Of a stretch of DNA of 27,426 nucleotides, positions 15,873 through 24,064 are shown one piece after another. The DNA is taken from the NCBI GenBank assembly GCA_030066245.1, contig JASJBY010000012.1:1-27426 (forward strand). Direction: 5' to 3'. Within the stretch, counting starts at the first letter, position 1. Every line of letters begins with the position of its first letter. This DNA is from Gammaproteobacteria bacterium. GTDB taxonomy: Bacteria; Pseudomonadota; Gammaproteobacteria; JAABTG01. A program made the position numbers and the translations under genes. Below the pieces are notes generated by a model. That model worked only from the letters and a program-made list of their open reading frames with translations, was not told the DNA's origin and searched no databases.

Positions 15873-16682
15873 TTGGCAAAGGTAATTGTGATCACATCCG
15901 GTAAGGGCGGCGTAGGCAAGACCACCACGAGTGCTTCGTTTTCCGTGGGCCTTGCCCAGCAGGGCCACCGAACCGCGGTCATAGACTTCGACGTGGGGCT
16001 CCGCAACCTGGACCTGGTCATGGGCTGTGAGCGGCGGGTGGTGTTCGATTTCGTCAATATCATCCACGGCGAAGCTCAGCTGCACCAGGCACTGATTCGG
16101 GACAAGCGCAATCCAAACCTCTACGTGTTGCCCGCCTCCCAAACCCGCGACAAGAATGCCCTGTCCATGGAGGGCGTGGAGCGGGTCCTGGAAGAGCTGC
16201 AGGATGAGTTCGACTACGTGGTCTGCGATTCACCTGCGGGCATCGAGCATGGTGCGGTCATGGCCATGTACTTCGCCGACGAGGCCATAGTCGTCACCAA
16301 CCCCGAGGTGTCGTCGGTGCGCGACTCGGACCGAATACTGGGTATCCTCGCCAGCAAATCCCGTCGTGCAGAGCTCAAGCTGGAGCCGGTGCGCGAGCAT
16401 CTCCTCCTGACTCGCTACAATCCACGTCGGGTCGAGAACGGGGAGATGTTGGGCGTCGAGGACGTGAAAGAGATTCTGGCCATCCCGCTGCTCGGGGTAA
16501 TTCCGGAGTCCCAGGCTGTTCTTCAGGCTTCCAACACCGGCGTCCCTGTCATCCTCGACGAGAAGTCCGATGCCGGCCACGCCTACGAGGACGCCGTCAA
16601 TCGCTTCCTCGGCGAAGATCTCCCGCACCGTTTCCTGGAGGTTCAGAAGAAGCGTTTTCTGGGGCGGCTGTTCGGGGGCTAG
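15873..16682 (+). CDS. minD: Septum-site determining ATPase MinD
   Basis: This 269-residue ParA/MinD-family ATPase recruits MinC to the membrane and oscillates under MinE control. It has the deviant Walker A GKGGVGKTT (about residues 10-18), DFDVGLRNLDLVMG, and the Walker B region YVVCDSPAGIEHGA. The C-terminal amphipathic membrane-targeting helix is VQKKRFLGRLFGG. The start is a TTG at 15873, set by the family N-terminus MAKVIVITSGKGG and by a strong GAGGAGG ribosome binding site about 10 nt upstream. A nearby ATG at 15868 is in another frame and reaches a stop after five codons. Confidence 0.97.
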   Translation: MAKVIVITSGKGGVGKTTTSASFSVGLAQQGHRTAVIDFDVGLRNLDLVMGCERRVVFDFVNIIHGEAQLHQALIRDKRNPNLYVLPASQTRDKNALSMEGVERVLEELQDEFDYVVCDSPAGIEHGAVMAMYFADEAIVVTNPEVSSVRDSDRILGILASKSRRAELKLEPVREHLLLTRYNPRRVENGEMLGVEDVKEILAIPLLGVIPESQAVLQASNTGVPVILDEKSDAGHAYEDAVNRFLGEDLPHRFLEVQKKRFLGRLFGG

Positions 16683-16685
16683 AGC

Positions 16686-16961
16686 ATGGGACTGTTCGAC
16701 TACTTCAAGCCATCCGAGAAAAAGAGCGCCTCGGTTGCCAGGGAACGGCTGCAAATCATCCTGGCCCACGAGCGGGCCGAGCGGAATCGGCCCTCGTACC
16801 TGCCCAAGCTCCAGAAGGAGATTCTCGCCGTCGTACGCAAGTACGTGGAGGTGGATCAGGAAGATGTGGAGATCAACCTGGACAGGCGGGATGACTGCGA
16901 GATTCTGGCCCTCAGCGTAACCCTGCCGGAGAAGGAGGAACCCAAGGCCCAGAGGGCGTAA
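16686..16961 (+). CDS. minE: Cell division topological specificity factor MinE
   Basis: This 91-residue protein stimulates MinD ATPase and drives Min oscillation. The N-terminal membrane-binding and contact helix region is MGLFDYFKP...SVARERLQIILAHERA, and the C-terminal dimerisation domain has LQKEILAVVRKYVEVDQEDVEINLDR (parts quoted). It starts 3 nt after the minD stop codon, so the pair is co-translated. Confidence 0.97.
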   Translation: MGLFDYFKPSEKKSASVARERLQIILAHERAERNRPSYLPKLQKEILAVVRKYVEVDQEDVEINLDRRDDCEILALSVTLPEKEEPKAQRA

Positions 16962-17135
16962 GCTGCCCCTGGCGGGCCAATTCAGGTGCAGGGGACCGGA
17001 GGTCGATGCGAGGAGACAGCCGGGGACAGGCTCCCAGATGTCTGCGCGGCCGTGAAGCTTACGCCTAACGCTCGGCCCGAAGATGCTACGGGGTCAGCCA
17101 CGCAGAGTAGCTGTTCTCCGAGAGTATGGGTCCGC
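16962..17135. other. Convergent gap after minE, nothing recognised
   Basis: This 174-bp gap lies between the minE stop and the 3' end of the minus-strand membrane protein gene. No clear terminator, repeat or coding sequence was seen. Confidence 0.4.
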
Positions 17136-17447
17136 TCAGCTCATTGTAACCAGTAGATACACGCCCGCCGGCGGCAGGAAGGCCGTCAGCGTGAGTCCAG
17201 GCAGCTTCCATTGTTCACGTTGGCGGACGGCCTGAAAGAGACCGGTAAACGCGAATTGCCACCATAACAGGGACAGGAAAACGCACATTTCCCGAAGGTG
17301 CGCCCCGTCCGTCCGCGCCAAGTACTCGCCCAACATCAGATAGCTGATAGCCGCCCACGCCAGGCCGCCCAGAACCCATGGCCGAAAACTCCGCCATGGG
17401 GAAAAACGCTCTGGAATCTGCCGTAAGCGCCCATTGGGAGAGGGCAT
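17136..17447 (-). CDS. Small inner-membrane protein of unknown function
   Basis: This protein of about 103 residues has three likely membrane helices: WVLGGLAWAAISYLMLGEYL, MCVFLSLLWWQFAFTGLFQA and a C-terminal LTAFLPPAGVYLLVTM. It has a basic N-terminus (NGRLRQIPERFSPWR). The family was not recognised. Three in-frame ATGs lie close together. The one at 17445-17447 is favoured because AGGAGG sits 6 nt upstream; 17462 with GAGGTG upstream is an alternative that adds MRRMS. It is convergent with minE and separated by about 80 bp from the hydrolase gene that precedes it on the same strand. Confidence 0.7.
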   Translation of the reverse strand: MPSPNGRLRQIPERFSPWRSFRPWVLGGLAWAAISYLMLGEYLARTDGAHLREMCVFLSLLWWQFAFTGLFQAVRQREQWKLPGLTLTAFLPPAGVYLLVTMS

Positions 17448-17526
17448 ACTCATCCTCCTCATGCAATCACCTCGGTCTCGCTAACAGTTGATTGTACGTC
17501 TGGCTTCTTACAGATTGGCTACGCAG

Positions 17527-18654
17527 TCAGGGGTCCCCGCGGGGCCGGCGCTCCGCGAGCAGTGCTTCTACCGCCTTTACCAGTCGACGGCGGTCCAGCT
17601 TTTCCGGCTCCACATCCACGTGGGACAGGCCCGCAACCAGGTGCAGACTCGCCTGTCCCGTCGGCGCGGCACGGGCGAGGGCCACGCTCTCCGTATACGG
17701 GATGATGGCGTCTTCCTTTCCATGCACCAGGATAAGCCGCGCTGTCAATGTCGACATGTCACGACCGGCGAGGTTGAGGGCTGCCAGCTCCCTTCGAATC
17801 CCTTCAGGCAGAGACGCGATCAGCGCGGGGACACGGTCCGGGTTCCGATTGTTGACCAGCGCGTAGACTGAGCTCCCCTCTTCTCCCAGGCGCGCCGTTA
17901 GCCTGTCCACGGGCACGCCGGGTTCCCATAGGCGTCGTTCGACGATTTGCTGCAGTGTCCGCCGGTCGGCAGGATCCTCGATGCGATCCAGGTTGCTGGC
18001 CACGAAAAGCCACTTGCCGAATTCAACGGGCTGCAGCCGACGCCAGCCGTCCGCCTCTTTGAAGTAGCCCGTGGTGAGAAACGTGAGCACCTGCGCCAAG
18101 TCGTAGTAGCCACCGACGCCGAGCACGAAATCGACGCGGTCGCGGATGCGCAAGTCCATGGCGGCCAATACCGCAGGACCGACCGCGTAGCTGAAAGCGC
18201 CGATGCCGGCCCGCTGCCCCGTTAATCGTTCGTCGTCGCTGACCAGGAACAGGAACGCATCCACAACGGCAACCGCATCCTGTGCCTGGATCTTGAGCGC
18301 CCGAACGCCGGGGATGTCCGGCACAAGTACGCGAAAGCGCGCCCGTGCCAAAGTCGTGGCAAAAGCCACCAAACGTGGATCGTCCTTGCCAGCCTCCGCG
18401 ACGCCCGGGACCAGCACAATGCCTGCCATCGGGGTCACTGCAGGCGCGTAGACGTCCGCCCGGTAAGGACGACCGGCCACCTGGTAACGGATTTCGGTAC
18501 GCCGAGGCGCCGGGGTTTCCACCTTGAGGCTGCTCGGCCCGTCACCCGCAGCAATATCCTGCAGGACACGAATAGATTCCCGGTCCGGCAGCCAGTGGCA
18601 GGCGCCGAAAGCGAATAAAATCCCCAAGACGCCGAAACGCCAAAGTCGGCCCAT
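17527..18654 (-). CDS. Putative exported alpha/beta hydrolase (dienelactone-hydrolase-like)
   Basis: This 375-residue protein begins with a hydrophobic export signal (FGVLGILFAFGACHW). The FGAC could be a poor lipobox, so it may be a lipoprotein. A YRADVYAP segment precedes the core IVLVPGVAEAGKDDPRLVAFA. The predicted nucleophile is Ser in IGAFSYAVGPA, which departs from G-x-S-x-G. The predicted acid is Asp in HGKEDAIIP and the base is His in GLSHVDVEP. The substrate is unknown. The start ATG at 18652-18654 has GAGGG 6-7 nt upstream. It is transcribed divergently from a second, interrupted hydrolase whose start lies 47 bp away. Confidence 0.85.
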   Translation of the reverse strand: MGRLWRFGVLGILFAFGACHWLPDRESIRVLQDIAAGDGPSSLKVETPAPRRTEIRYQVAGRPYRADVYAPAVTPMAGIVLVPGVAEAGKDDPRLVAFATTLARARFRVLVPDIPGVRALKIQAQDAVAVVDAFLFLVSDDERLTGQRAGIGAFSYAVGPAVLAAMDLRIRDRVDFVLGVGGYYDLAQVLTFLTTGYFKEADGWRRLQPVEFGKWLFVASNLDRIEDPADRRTLQQIVERRLWEPGVPVDRLTARLGEEGSSVYALVNNRNPDRVPALIASLPEGIRRELAALNLAGRDMSTLTARLILVHGKEDAIIPYTESVALARAAPTGQASLHLVAGLSHVDVEPEKLDRRRLVKAVEALLAERRPRGDP

Positions 18655-18701
18655 GACTTTCCCTCGTTACACGGATGGCAGTCTCTGACAAGGGTACGAT
18701 A

Positions 18702-19580
18702 ATGCGCTTTTCAACGAGTGCCGAATCCGGACAGCGACTCCTTGTCTTTACGAAACTGCTGCGAGTCGCCTTTCGCTTGCTCGGCCCGGTCGCCCCTGTC
18801 TCGGCGGGCGCTCTGGCCGAACATATGTGGCTGCGTAGTCGTCGCGCGCGGCGACCACCCGCGGCGCAAGCGGTCTTCGAGGGCGCCAGGATGGAATTGC
18901 TACGCGTGCGGGAGCACGAAGTGGCCACCTACCTCTGGGGGGAAGGCCACAACGTGCTTCTGTTGCATGGGTGGAATGGTCGCGCGGCGCAGCTTGGAGC
19001 CTTTGTTGAGCCCCTGGTGGAAAGCGGCTGCAGGGTCATCGGCTTCGACGCACCGGGCCATGGCCGCTCATCCGGCACGCAGTCGAGCCTGACCGAGATC
19101 ACCCGGGCGATGCAGACCATCGGAACGGCTCATGGACCTTTTCGGGCCGTTGTGGGTCATTCATTTGGAGGCATATGCACGGCCGTCGCGCTGCAGGAGG
19201 GATTGGCCGCCGAACGCGCGGTTCGCGTCGCCTCACCGGCGACTCTGGAATGGTTGACCCAGCAGTTTGCCCAACGACTCCGGCTGCCAACACCCGTGGT
19301 ACGCCAACTGAATCGGCGTTCTGCGAAGCGCATCGGCTAGAACAACTGGCACCGGCTTTATCACGACCAGCAGGCATCAAGCCTCGAGCATCCTGCCCTG
19401 ATACTCCATGACCGCGACGACGACGTCGTACCATGGCGACAAGGCAAGGCCTTCGCGCAAAGCTGGCGCCACGCCCGGTTCCTGCTCACAGAGGGCCTCG
19501 GACATCGGCGCATCCTTCGGGATCCGAGCGTCCTGCAGGAAGTGGTACGATTTGTCCTCGTAAATCCGGACCCTGTTTAA
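18702..19580 (+). pseudogene. Alpha/beta hydrolase interrupted by an in-frame amber codon
   Basis: One continuous reading frame encodes an alpha/beta hydrolase of about 291 residues, except for a TAG at 19338-19340 (codon 213). Upstream lie the oxyanion-loop LLLHGWNGRA, GFDAPGHGRS and the nucleophile motif GHSFGG (Ser154). In the same frame after the TAG lie LILHDRDDDVVP (catalytic Asp) and TEGLGHRRILRDP (catalytic His), ending at TAA 19578-19580. The truncated product therefore lacks two of the three catalytic residues. No frame change is needed, so a point mutation explains it. Start ATG 18702 has AAGGG upstream; ATG 18675 is an alternative. A sequencing or assembly error is possible. Confidence 0.8.
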
Positions 19581-19628
19581 CTCACGGACGGCCACCACGC
19601 CGGCCTTACTAAGGAGCCCTGGTCATAC

Positions 19629-20423
19629 ATGCCTTTTCAGCGTTGCATATCCGCGGAGCAATCGCCCAGACACCGCTTGCTGTGGCAGGCACTCGTCGGG
19701 CTCGTCATCAGCGTGCTCGCGGGCACCACCGCCCAGGCAGCTTGTGATGATCCGCCGGCCCGCGGAGTGATCTGGACCGGCTGTGACAAGCAGGGCGTTG
19801 ACCTCAGGGGGCAGGACCTGCGCGGCGCGGTGCTTCTGAGAACCAACCTGGCCGGCGCCGACCTCAGGGAGGCAAGGCTCAGCGGCGCCGATGCAAGTAT
19901 GGTGAACCTCCGTGACGCCCGCCTTGACAAGGCCAGGCTGACCCGAACGCGCTTCCTGCGGGCCGACCTGAGCAACAGCGTCCTAACCGGTGCACGAATG
20001 GATTACGCAACGCTGGACCGGGCAAAGCTACTCAAGGCGCAGCTCCAGGGAGCGAAGCTCCGCAACGCAACGCTGTACCAGGCCGACCTTAGCGCTGCGA
20101 ATTTGCAGGAAGCCAACCTCGAGGCAGCAGATCTGAGTCAAGCTGTCCTCAGCGGGGCTGACCTCCGCGGCGCTCTGCTCAACGATGCCACCCTGCAGCG
20201 GGCGGATTTGGAAGACGCCTTGCTCGAAGGCGCAGTGCTGAAGAGCGCAGACCTGAAAGAGGCAACCTTGTCCTACGCGGACCTCAGCAACGCGGACCTG
20301 ACAGCCGCGATACTGGTCAATGCCGTCTTGTTTGATACGCTGCTCGATGGCGCCAAGCTGGATAAAGCACGTTGGGTAGACCGCCGCCGCTGCGAAGTCG
20401 ACTCCATAGGCGCCTGCCGTTGA
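19629..20423 (+). CDS. Exported pentapeptide-repeat protein
   Basis: This 264-residue protein has an N-terminal signal peptide ending at about residue 37 (LVGLVISVLAGTTAQA then ACDD). From about residue 58 it consists almost wholly of A(D/N)Lxx pentapeptide repeats (VDLRGQDLRGAVLLRTNLAG onward), which should fold into a right-handed quadrilateral beta-helix. The mature N-terminus has two Cys (ACDD and TGCD) and the C-terminus has two more (RRRCEVDSIGACR), so disulfide capping in the periplasm is plausible. The function is unknown; cytoplasmic relatives that mimic DNA and protect gyrase are a poor comparison because this one is exported. AAGGAG lies 12 nt before the ATG. Confidence 0.88.
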   Translation: MPFQRCISAEQSPRHRLLWQALVGLVISVLAGTTAQAACDDPPARGVIWTGCDKQGVDLRGQDLRGAVLLRTNLAGADLREARLSGADASMVNLRDARLDKARLTRTRFLRADLSNSVLTGARMDYATLDRAKLLKAQLQGAKLRNATLYQADLSAANLQEANLEAADLSQAVLSGADLRGALLNDATLQRADLEDALLEGAVLKSADLKEATLSYADLSNADLTAAILVNAVLFDTLLDGAKLDKARWVDRRRCEVDSIGACR

Positions 20424-20447
20424 CGAGTCCGTGCTAATTCCCAACTA

Positions 20448-20482
20448 TTGACTCCTCACCATTCACTAATCACTGTTCACCT
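20448..20482. repeat. Heptad array C, five units
   Basis: TTGACTC (degenerate), CTCACCA, TTCACTA, ATCACTG and TTCACCT follow one another at 7-bp spacing. The last unit contains the stop codon of the minus-strand TPR gene (TCA at 20477-20479). Four TGA triplets at 7-bp intervals result on that strand. It lies in the convergent gap after the pentapeptide-repeat gene. Confidence 0.75.
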
Positions 20483-21076
20483 TCCGCTTACCCCCGCCTC
20501 TGCCAGCATCCGACTCGCTGCCTGTCCCACGTCACTTTCCGGGTCAAGCTCTATCGCTCGCTGCAAAGCGGCTACCGCCGCCGGCGTGTCGCCGCTCTGC
20601 AGCTGGACGAATCCCAGCGTGAGATGAATGCGCTGGTAGGTGCCGTCTTGAGCGATACCTTTCTTGAGAACAGCCAGCGCTTCCGCCGAGCGACCGAGAT
20701 ACTGCAGGGCCAATCCCAGATCGTTGTAGCTGTCCACGTCGCTTGGGTTGAAGCGCACGGCCCGTTCGTAGGCCGCCACCGCACGCGCGTACTGTCTCTG
20801 CTCGAACAACTGATCACCGAGGCGCGCTAGGAGGATGGGATCCTCGGTGCTCAGCTCCTCGCGCGGACCGAGATTCGGGCCGAAGCGTTGCATCGATGCC
20901 CCCAGCCGGTCCGGCGCTTGCGCCGGTGCAGACGGAGCGCTTGGCGTCAAACTCCCCACTCTGGCCAGCATCGCCTGGCGCTCGTAGTGAGCGCGCGTGA
21001 GTCCGTGGACTGCCAGCCCATACATCACCAGAAAGACCACCACGTAGATCCACTGGCTGATCGTGAGCTTTGGCAT
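20477..21076 (-). CDS. Membrane-anchored TPR protein
   Basis: This 199-residue protein has one N-terminal membrane helix (WIYVVVFLVMYGLAVHGL, about residues 9-26). A Pro/Ala-rich linker (about 40-60) leads to three TPR units between about 80 and 190: PILLARLGDQLFEQRQYARAV, YNDLGLALQYLGRSAEALAV and HLTLGFVQLQSGDTPAAVAA. It probably anchors a periplasmic protein-interaction platform. No partner is evident from context: the neighbours are the convergent pentapeptide-repeat gene and the Nudix gene 67 bp upstream on the same strand. Its stop codon lies inside heptad array C. Confidence 0.85.
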   Translation of the reverse strand: MPKLTISQWIYVVVFLVMYGLAVHGLTRAHYERQAMLARVGSLTPSAPSAPAQAPDRLGASMQRFGPNLGPREELSTEDPILLARLGDQLFEQRQYARAVAAYERAVRFNPSDVDSYNDLGLALQYLGRSAEALAVLKKGIAQDGTYQRIHLTLGFVQLQSGDTPAAVAALQRAIELDPESDVGQAASRMLAEAGVSGR

Positions 21077-21143
21077 GTCTACTCCGTCGTCTGAAGGAAC
21101 ACAATATCGACGCTGCTCCGCGCATCAGGGCGGGCAGCTGCCA

Positions 21144-21989
21144 TCACTGGTGAAGACCAGTGACCAGGTCCAGGTAGTCCGGTTGTTCAGGCGTGATGTG
21201 GCCCCAGCGAATGAGGAAATCAATGATGACGAGGTTGCAGTTGAGCTTGAATTCCTCGGTTTCGCGCACAATCTCGGCCACCTGCTCGATAGGCCACAGG
21301 TAAAACTCGGCAGTCTCGCCATCATGGGGTCGGGGCACGAAATCGGCGGGCAGCTCCAGATCGTAGCAGTAGAGCACATCGGGCTTCACGCCTTTGTTGG
21401 TCTCGGCACAGTAGGAAATCGCCCCGACAGGCACGGCTTGGCTCGCCAACTCGGCGGAGATCCCTGCCTCTTCCCGGCACTCCTTCACCAGGTTATCGTG
21501 AAAACTCATGCCATGGGGCAATCCACCCGCCACCAACTGGTCGAGTTTACCCGGCTCGTGGGCCCGACTCATGGCGCGACGACCAATCCACATTTTGAGA
21601 CCCTCTTCTTCCCGCACGTAGCCGTTCATATGTTGCCCGAAGGCCCGGATGCCGAAATAGGAGGCAGAAGCCCGGTCCATGGCAAACAGCGCGTCGCTGC
21701 GCCCACCCGCGGCAACCGGATACTCCTCCCCCTGCCAGCGGTCGATGATGCCTTCCTCGATCAGGGCGTGGATTACCGTTTGCACCGCAAGGCTTCGTGC
21801 CTTGACGCTCCGCAGCCCAGGCGCCAAATCCACGGCCTTTTCGGAGACGCAGAAGATCTCGGGCCATCGCATCAACCGTTCTGCAAAAGGGGGCCTGATC
21901 CACCCGACGGACAGGCCTTCCACCCGGAAGGGCAAGAATTTGCTCAGGTCGTGTCGGTTGCAGGCCTGAATACGTTCGAGGTAGCTCAC
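21144..21989 (-). CDS. DUF4743-type Nudix hydrolase (thiamine-pyrophosphokinase-associated Nudix family)
   Basis: This protein of about 281 residues has an N-terminal DUF4743-like domain (SYLERIQACNRHDLSKFLPFRV to about residue 110) and a C-terminal Nudix domain. The Nudix box reads GGLPHGMSFHDNLVKECREEAGI (in part): the REUxEE core is KECREE, and the upstream Glu is replaced by Met. That first-Glu change is usual in this family. Characterised eukaryotic and bacterial relatives hydrolyse damaged (oxo/oxy) forms of thiamine diphosphate; that role is inferred here. The start is GTG at 21987-21989, where family homology begins, with AGGA about 10 nt upstream. The open frame extends to 22091 without homology. 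Confidence 0.85.
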   Translation of the reverse strand: MSYLERIQACNRHDLSKFLPFRVEGLSVGWIRPPFAERLMRWPEIFCVSEKAVDLAPGLRSVKARSLAVQTVIHALIEEGIIDRWQGEEYPVAAGGRSDALFAMDRASASYFGIRAFGQHMNGYVREEEGLKMWIGRRAMSRAHEPGKLDQLVAGGLPHGMSFHDNLVKECREEAGISAELASQAVPVGAISYCAETNKGVKPDVLYCYDLELPADFVPRPHDGETAEFYLWPIEQVAEIVRETEEFKLNCNLVIIDFLIRWGHITPEQPDYLDLVTGLHQ

Positions 21990-22309
21990 TTCTCTATGTC
22001 CTGAACCACGATTTGGCCGGCGTGCTTGAATCGCTTCACGCTGACTCCTCAACTTTAGGTACTGTCTGCCCGTATTGTTCACCGACTCCACAGGCTTGCC
22101 AAGCCTTATCCGACGCCCTCAACTTCCACCATCCGGCCCGCTTCACCTCAATGCTGTTTCCCTCCGCCCGCTGCCAATGGCTGCTCCAACTGTCGATCAC
22201 CCGCATCAACGCAGCAGATGCCAAGGCTTACGGGGCATGGACTCCGCTTCCACTCCCTCTTCGTGCGAGCCGTTCCTGATACACTTTCTCTGAGTTGTTC
22301 ACGCACCCC
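21990..22309. other. Divergent intergenic region before the beta-propeller gene
   Basis: This gene-free region of 320 bp holds a hairpin AGGCTT (22092-22097)/AAGCCT (22101-22106) with a 3-nt loop and an extended -10 candidate near 22277. Open frames here show no family resemblance. Confidence 0.45.
22277..22285 (+). promoter_or_regulatory. Possible extended -10 for the beta-propeller/TPR operon
   Basis: TGATACACT (22277-22285) fits TGnTAnAnT. It lacks a good -35. The predicted start near 22292 gives an 18-nt leader to the ATG at 22310. Confidence 0.3.
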
Positions 22310-24064
22310 ATGAAGATACAGCGCCGCGTCATCGACTGGCTCGGGCCGCCCGCATTACTAAGCAATGCCTTGGCCCCAATATATGCTGCGCCGGCCACGA
22401 ATGCCGGCCAGTCAGCTTACTTTTCGGAAATCAGTGCTGCCGTTGGCATCGACTTCCGGCATTTCAATGGCATGTCAGGAGAGTATTACCTCATGGAGAT
22501 CATGGGCTCAGGGGCTGCTCTGTTCGACTACGACAATGACGGGGACCTGGATGCCTATCTGGTGCAGGGCGCCATGCTTGGGCCCGGAAAACGGGTCGCA
22601 GATGCGCTGTCGCCGCCGCAGTCCGGTCAACCGCTCACCGACCGTCTGCTCCGCAATGACCTCACGGTGGGCGAAGACGGTTCTCGCATTCTTCGCTTCA
22701 CCGACGTAACGGCGGAAAGCGGTATTGACACCGTGGCCTATGGCATGGGCGTCGCCACCGGGGATGTGGACAACGACGGCTGGGTGGACCTTTATGTCAC
22801 CAACTACGGCAACAACCAGCTGCTTCGGAACAACGGCGACGGAACGTTCTCGGACATCACCCGCAAGGCGGGTGTCGGTGACCCGCTATGGAGTGTCAGC
22901 GCATCCTTCGTTGACATCGACCGGGACGGCTTGCTGGACCTTTTCGTGGGCAACTACGTGCACGTGGAAATGAACAGACACGCCCCATGCCGTGCCCCCA
23001 ATTCGGCAGTGGATTACTGCACACCCCTCGCCTACCCCGCCCAGCCCGATCGCCTCTATCGCAACACCGGCGATAACCGCTTCCAGGATATCTCCCGGCA
23101 GGCCGGCATCACCAGTGAGCAGGGTGCCGCGCTCGGTGTGACGACCGCAGACCTGAATGGTGACCTGTGGCCCGACCTCTACGTGGCCAACGACGCCTCC
23201 GCAAACCATCTCTGGATCAACACGAAGGAAGGCAGCTTTCGGAACGACGCCTTCTTCGCGGGCGCGGCGGTAAATATGCAGGGGGCCCCTGAAGGCAGCA
23301 TGGGCGTAGACGCGGCGGACTTCGACGGAGACGGTGATCCCGACCTGTTCGTCACGCATCTGACCCGAGAAACCAACACAATCTACGTCAACGACGGCCG
23401 CGGTTGGTTCGAGGACCGCACTATCACCATGGGGCTGGCCGGCCCCAGCAAGGCCTACACCGGCTTCGGCACAGCCTGGTTCGATCTGGACAACGACGGC
23501 TGGCTGGACATCTTCGCGGGCAACGGGGCAGTCTCGCTGATTTCCGCCGCCTCCGGGTCGTCCGGACCACTTCCGCTGCAACAGCCGAATCAGCTTTTTC
23601 TCAGCCGGGCGGGCAAACGCTTCGAGGACATCTCCGCACGGGGCGGAGCTGCTTTCGAGCTATCCGAGATCACCCGTGGAGCTGCGTTCGGTGACGTGGA
23701 CAACGACGGCGACACGGACATCCTCGTTACCAACAACAACGGGCGCGCCCGGTTGCTGCTCAATGACATGGGACATCGGTCCAACTGGCTGGGGCTGCGT
23801 CTCGTCGATGGGAGCGGGCGCGATGCCCTGGGCGCCCGCGTCCGGGTTCAGCCTACCGGCGGCTCCCCCATATGGCGTCGGGTGCGGACAGACGGCAGCT
23901 ATGCTTCGGCCAACGATCCCCGCGTCCTGGTGGGGCTTGGCGCATTCCGAGGGACTGCCTCTGTGCGCGTCCACTGGCCCGACGGCAACGCGGAAGAATG
24001 GCGGGACCTGCCTGCAAACCGGTATTTCAGGTTACGGCAAGGCACGGCGCCCAGACGCCGATGA
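22310..24064 (+). CDS. CRTAC1-like beta-propeller protein (VCBS/FG-GAP repeats, ASPIC/UnbV domain)
   Basis: This 584-residue protein has a probable N-terminal export signal (LLSNALAPIYAAPATNA). Seven DxDxDGxxD-type loops appear, including DYDNDGDLD, DVDNDGWVD, DIDRDGLLD, DFDGDGDPD, DLDNDGWLD and DVDNDGDTD, plus the weaker DLNGDLWPD. This is consistent with a seven-bladed, calcium-loaded propeller. Two Cys near residues 227 and 237 could form a disulfide. The C-terminal ~90 residues (NWLGLRLVDGSGRDALGARV... VHWPDGNAEEW) are the ASPIC/UnbV domain. The TTG at 22295 is rejected in favour of ATG 22310. The TGA overlaps the ATG of the next gene (ATGA). The function is unknown; adhesion or extracellular ligand binding is plausible. 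Confidence 0.9.
   Translation: MKIQRRVIDWLGPPALLSNALAPIYAAPATNAGQSAYFSEISAAVGIDFRHFNGMSGEYYLMEIMGSGAALFDYDNDGDLDAYLVQGAMLGPGKRVADALSPPQSGQPLTDRLLRNDLTVGEDGSRILRFTDVTAESGIDTVAYGMGVATGDVDNDGWVDLYVTNYGNNQLLRNNGDGTFSDITRKAGVGDPLWSVSASFVDIDRDGLLDLFVGNYVHVEMNRHAPCRAPNSAVDYCTPLAYPAQPDRLYRNTGDNRFQDISRQAGITSEQGAALGVTTADLNGDLWPDLYVANDASANHLWINTKEGSFRNDAFFAGAAVNMQGAPEGSMGVDAADFDGDGDPDLFVTHLTRETNTIYVNDGRGWFEDRTITMGLAGPSKAYTGFGTAWFDLDNDGWLDIFAGNGAVSLISAASGSSGPLPLQQPNQLFLSRAGKRFEDISARGGAAFELSEITRGAAFGDVDNDGDTDILVTNNNGRARLLLNDMGHRSNWLGLRLVDGSGRDALGARVRVQPTGGSPIWRRVRTDGSYASANDPRVLVGLGAFRGTASVRVHWPDGNAEEWRDLPANRYFRLRQGTAPRRR

Noticed and set aside
19338..19340. TAG read as pyrrolysine or a programmed recoding site
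   Set aside because: No pyl genes or recoding structure were seen, and the family does not use this; a nonsense mutation or sequence error is simpler.
19377..19598. 73-residue minus-strand frame after the hydrolase
   Set aside because: The plus-strand frame here carries the missing Asp and His motifs of the interrupted hydrolase, which explains the sequence better.
21063..22004. 313-residue plus-strand open frame across the Nudix gene
   Set aside because: Antisense shadow; the minus-strand frame has the DUF4743 and Nudix motifs.
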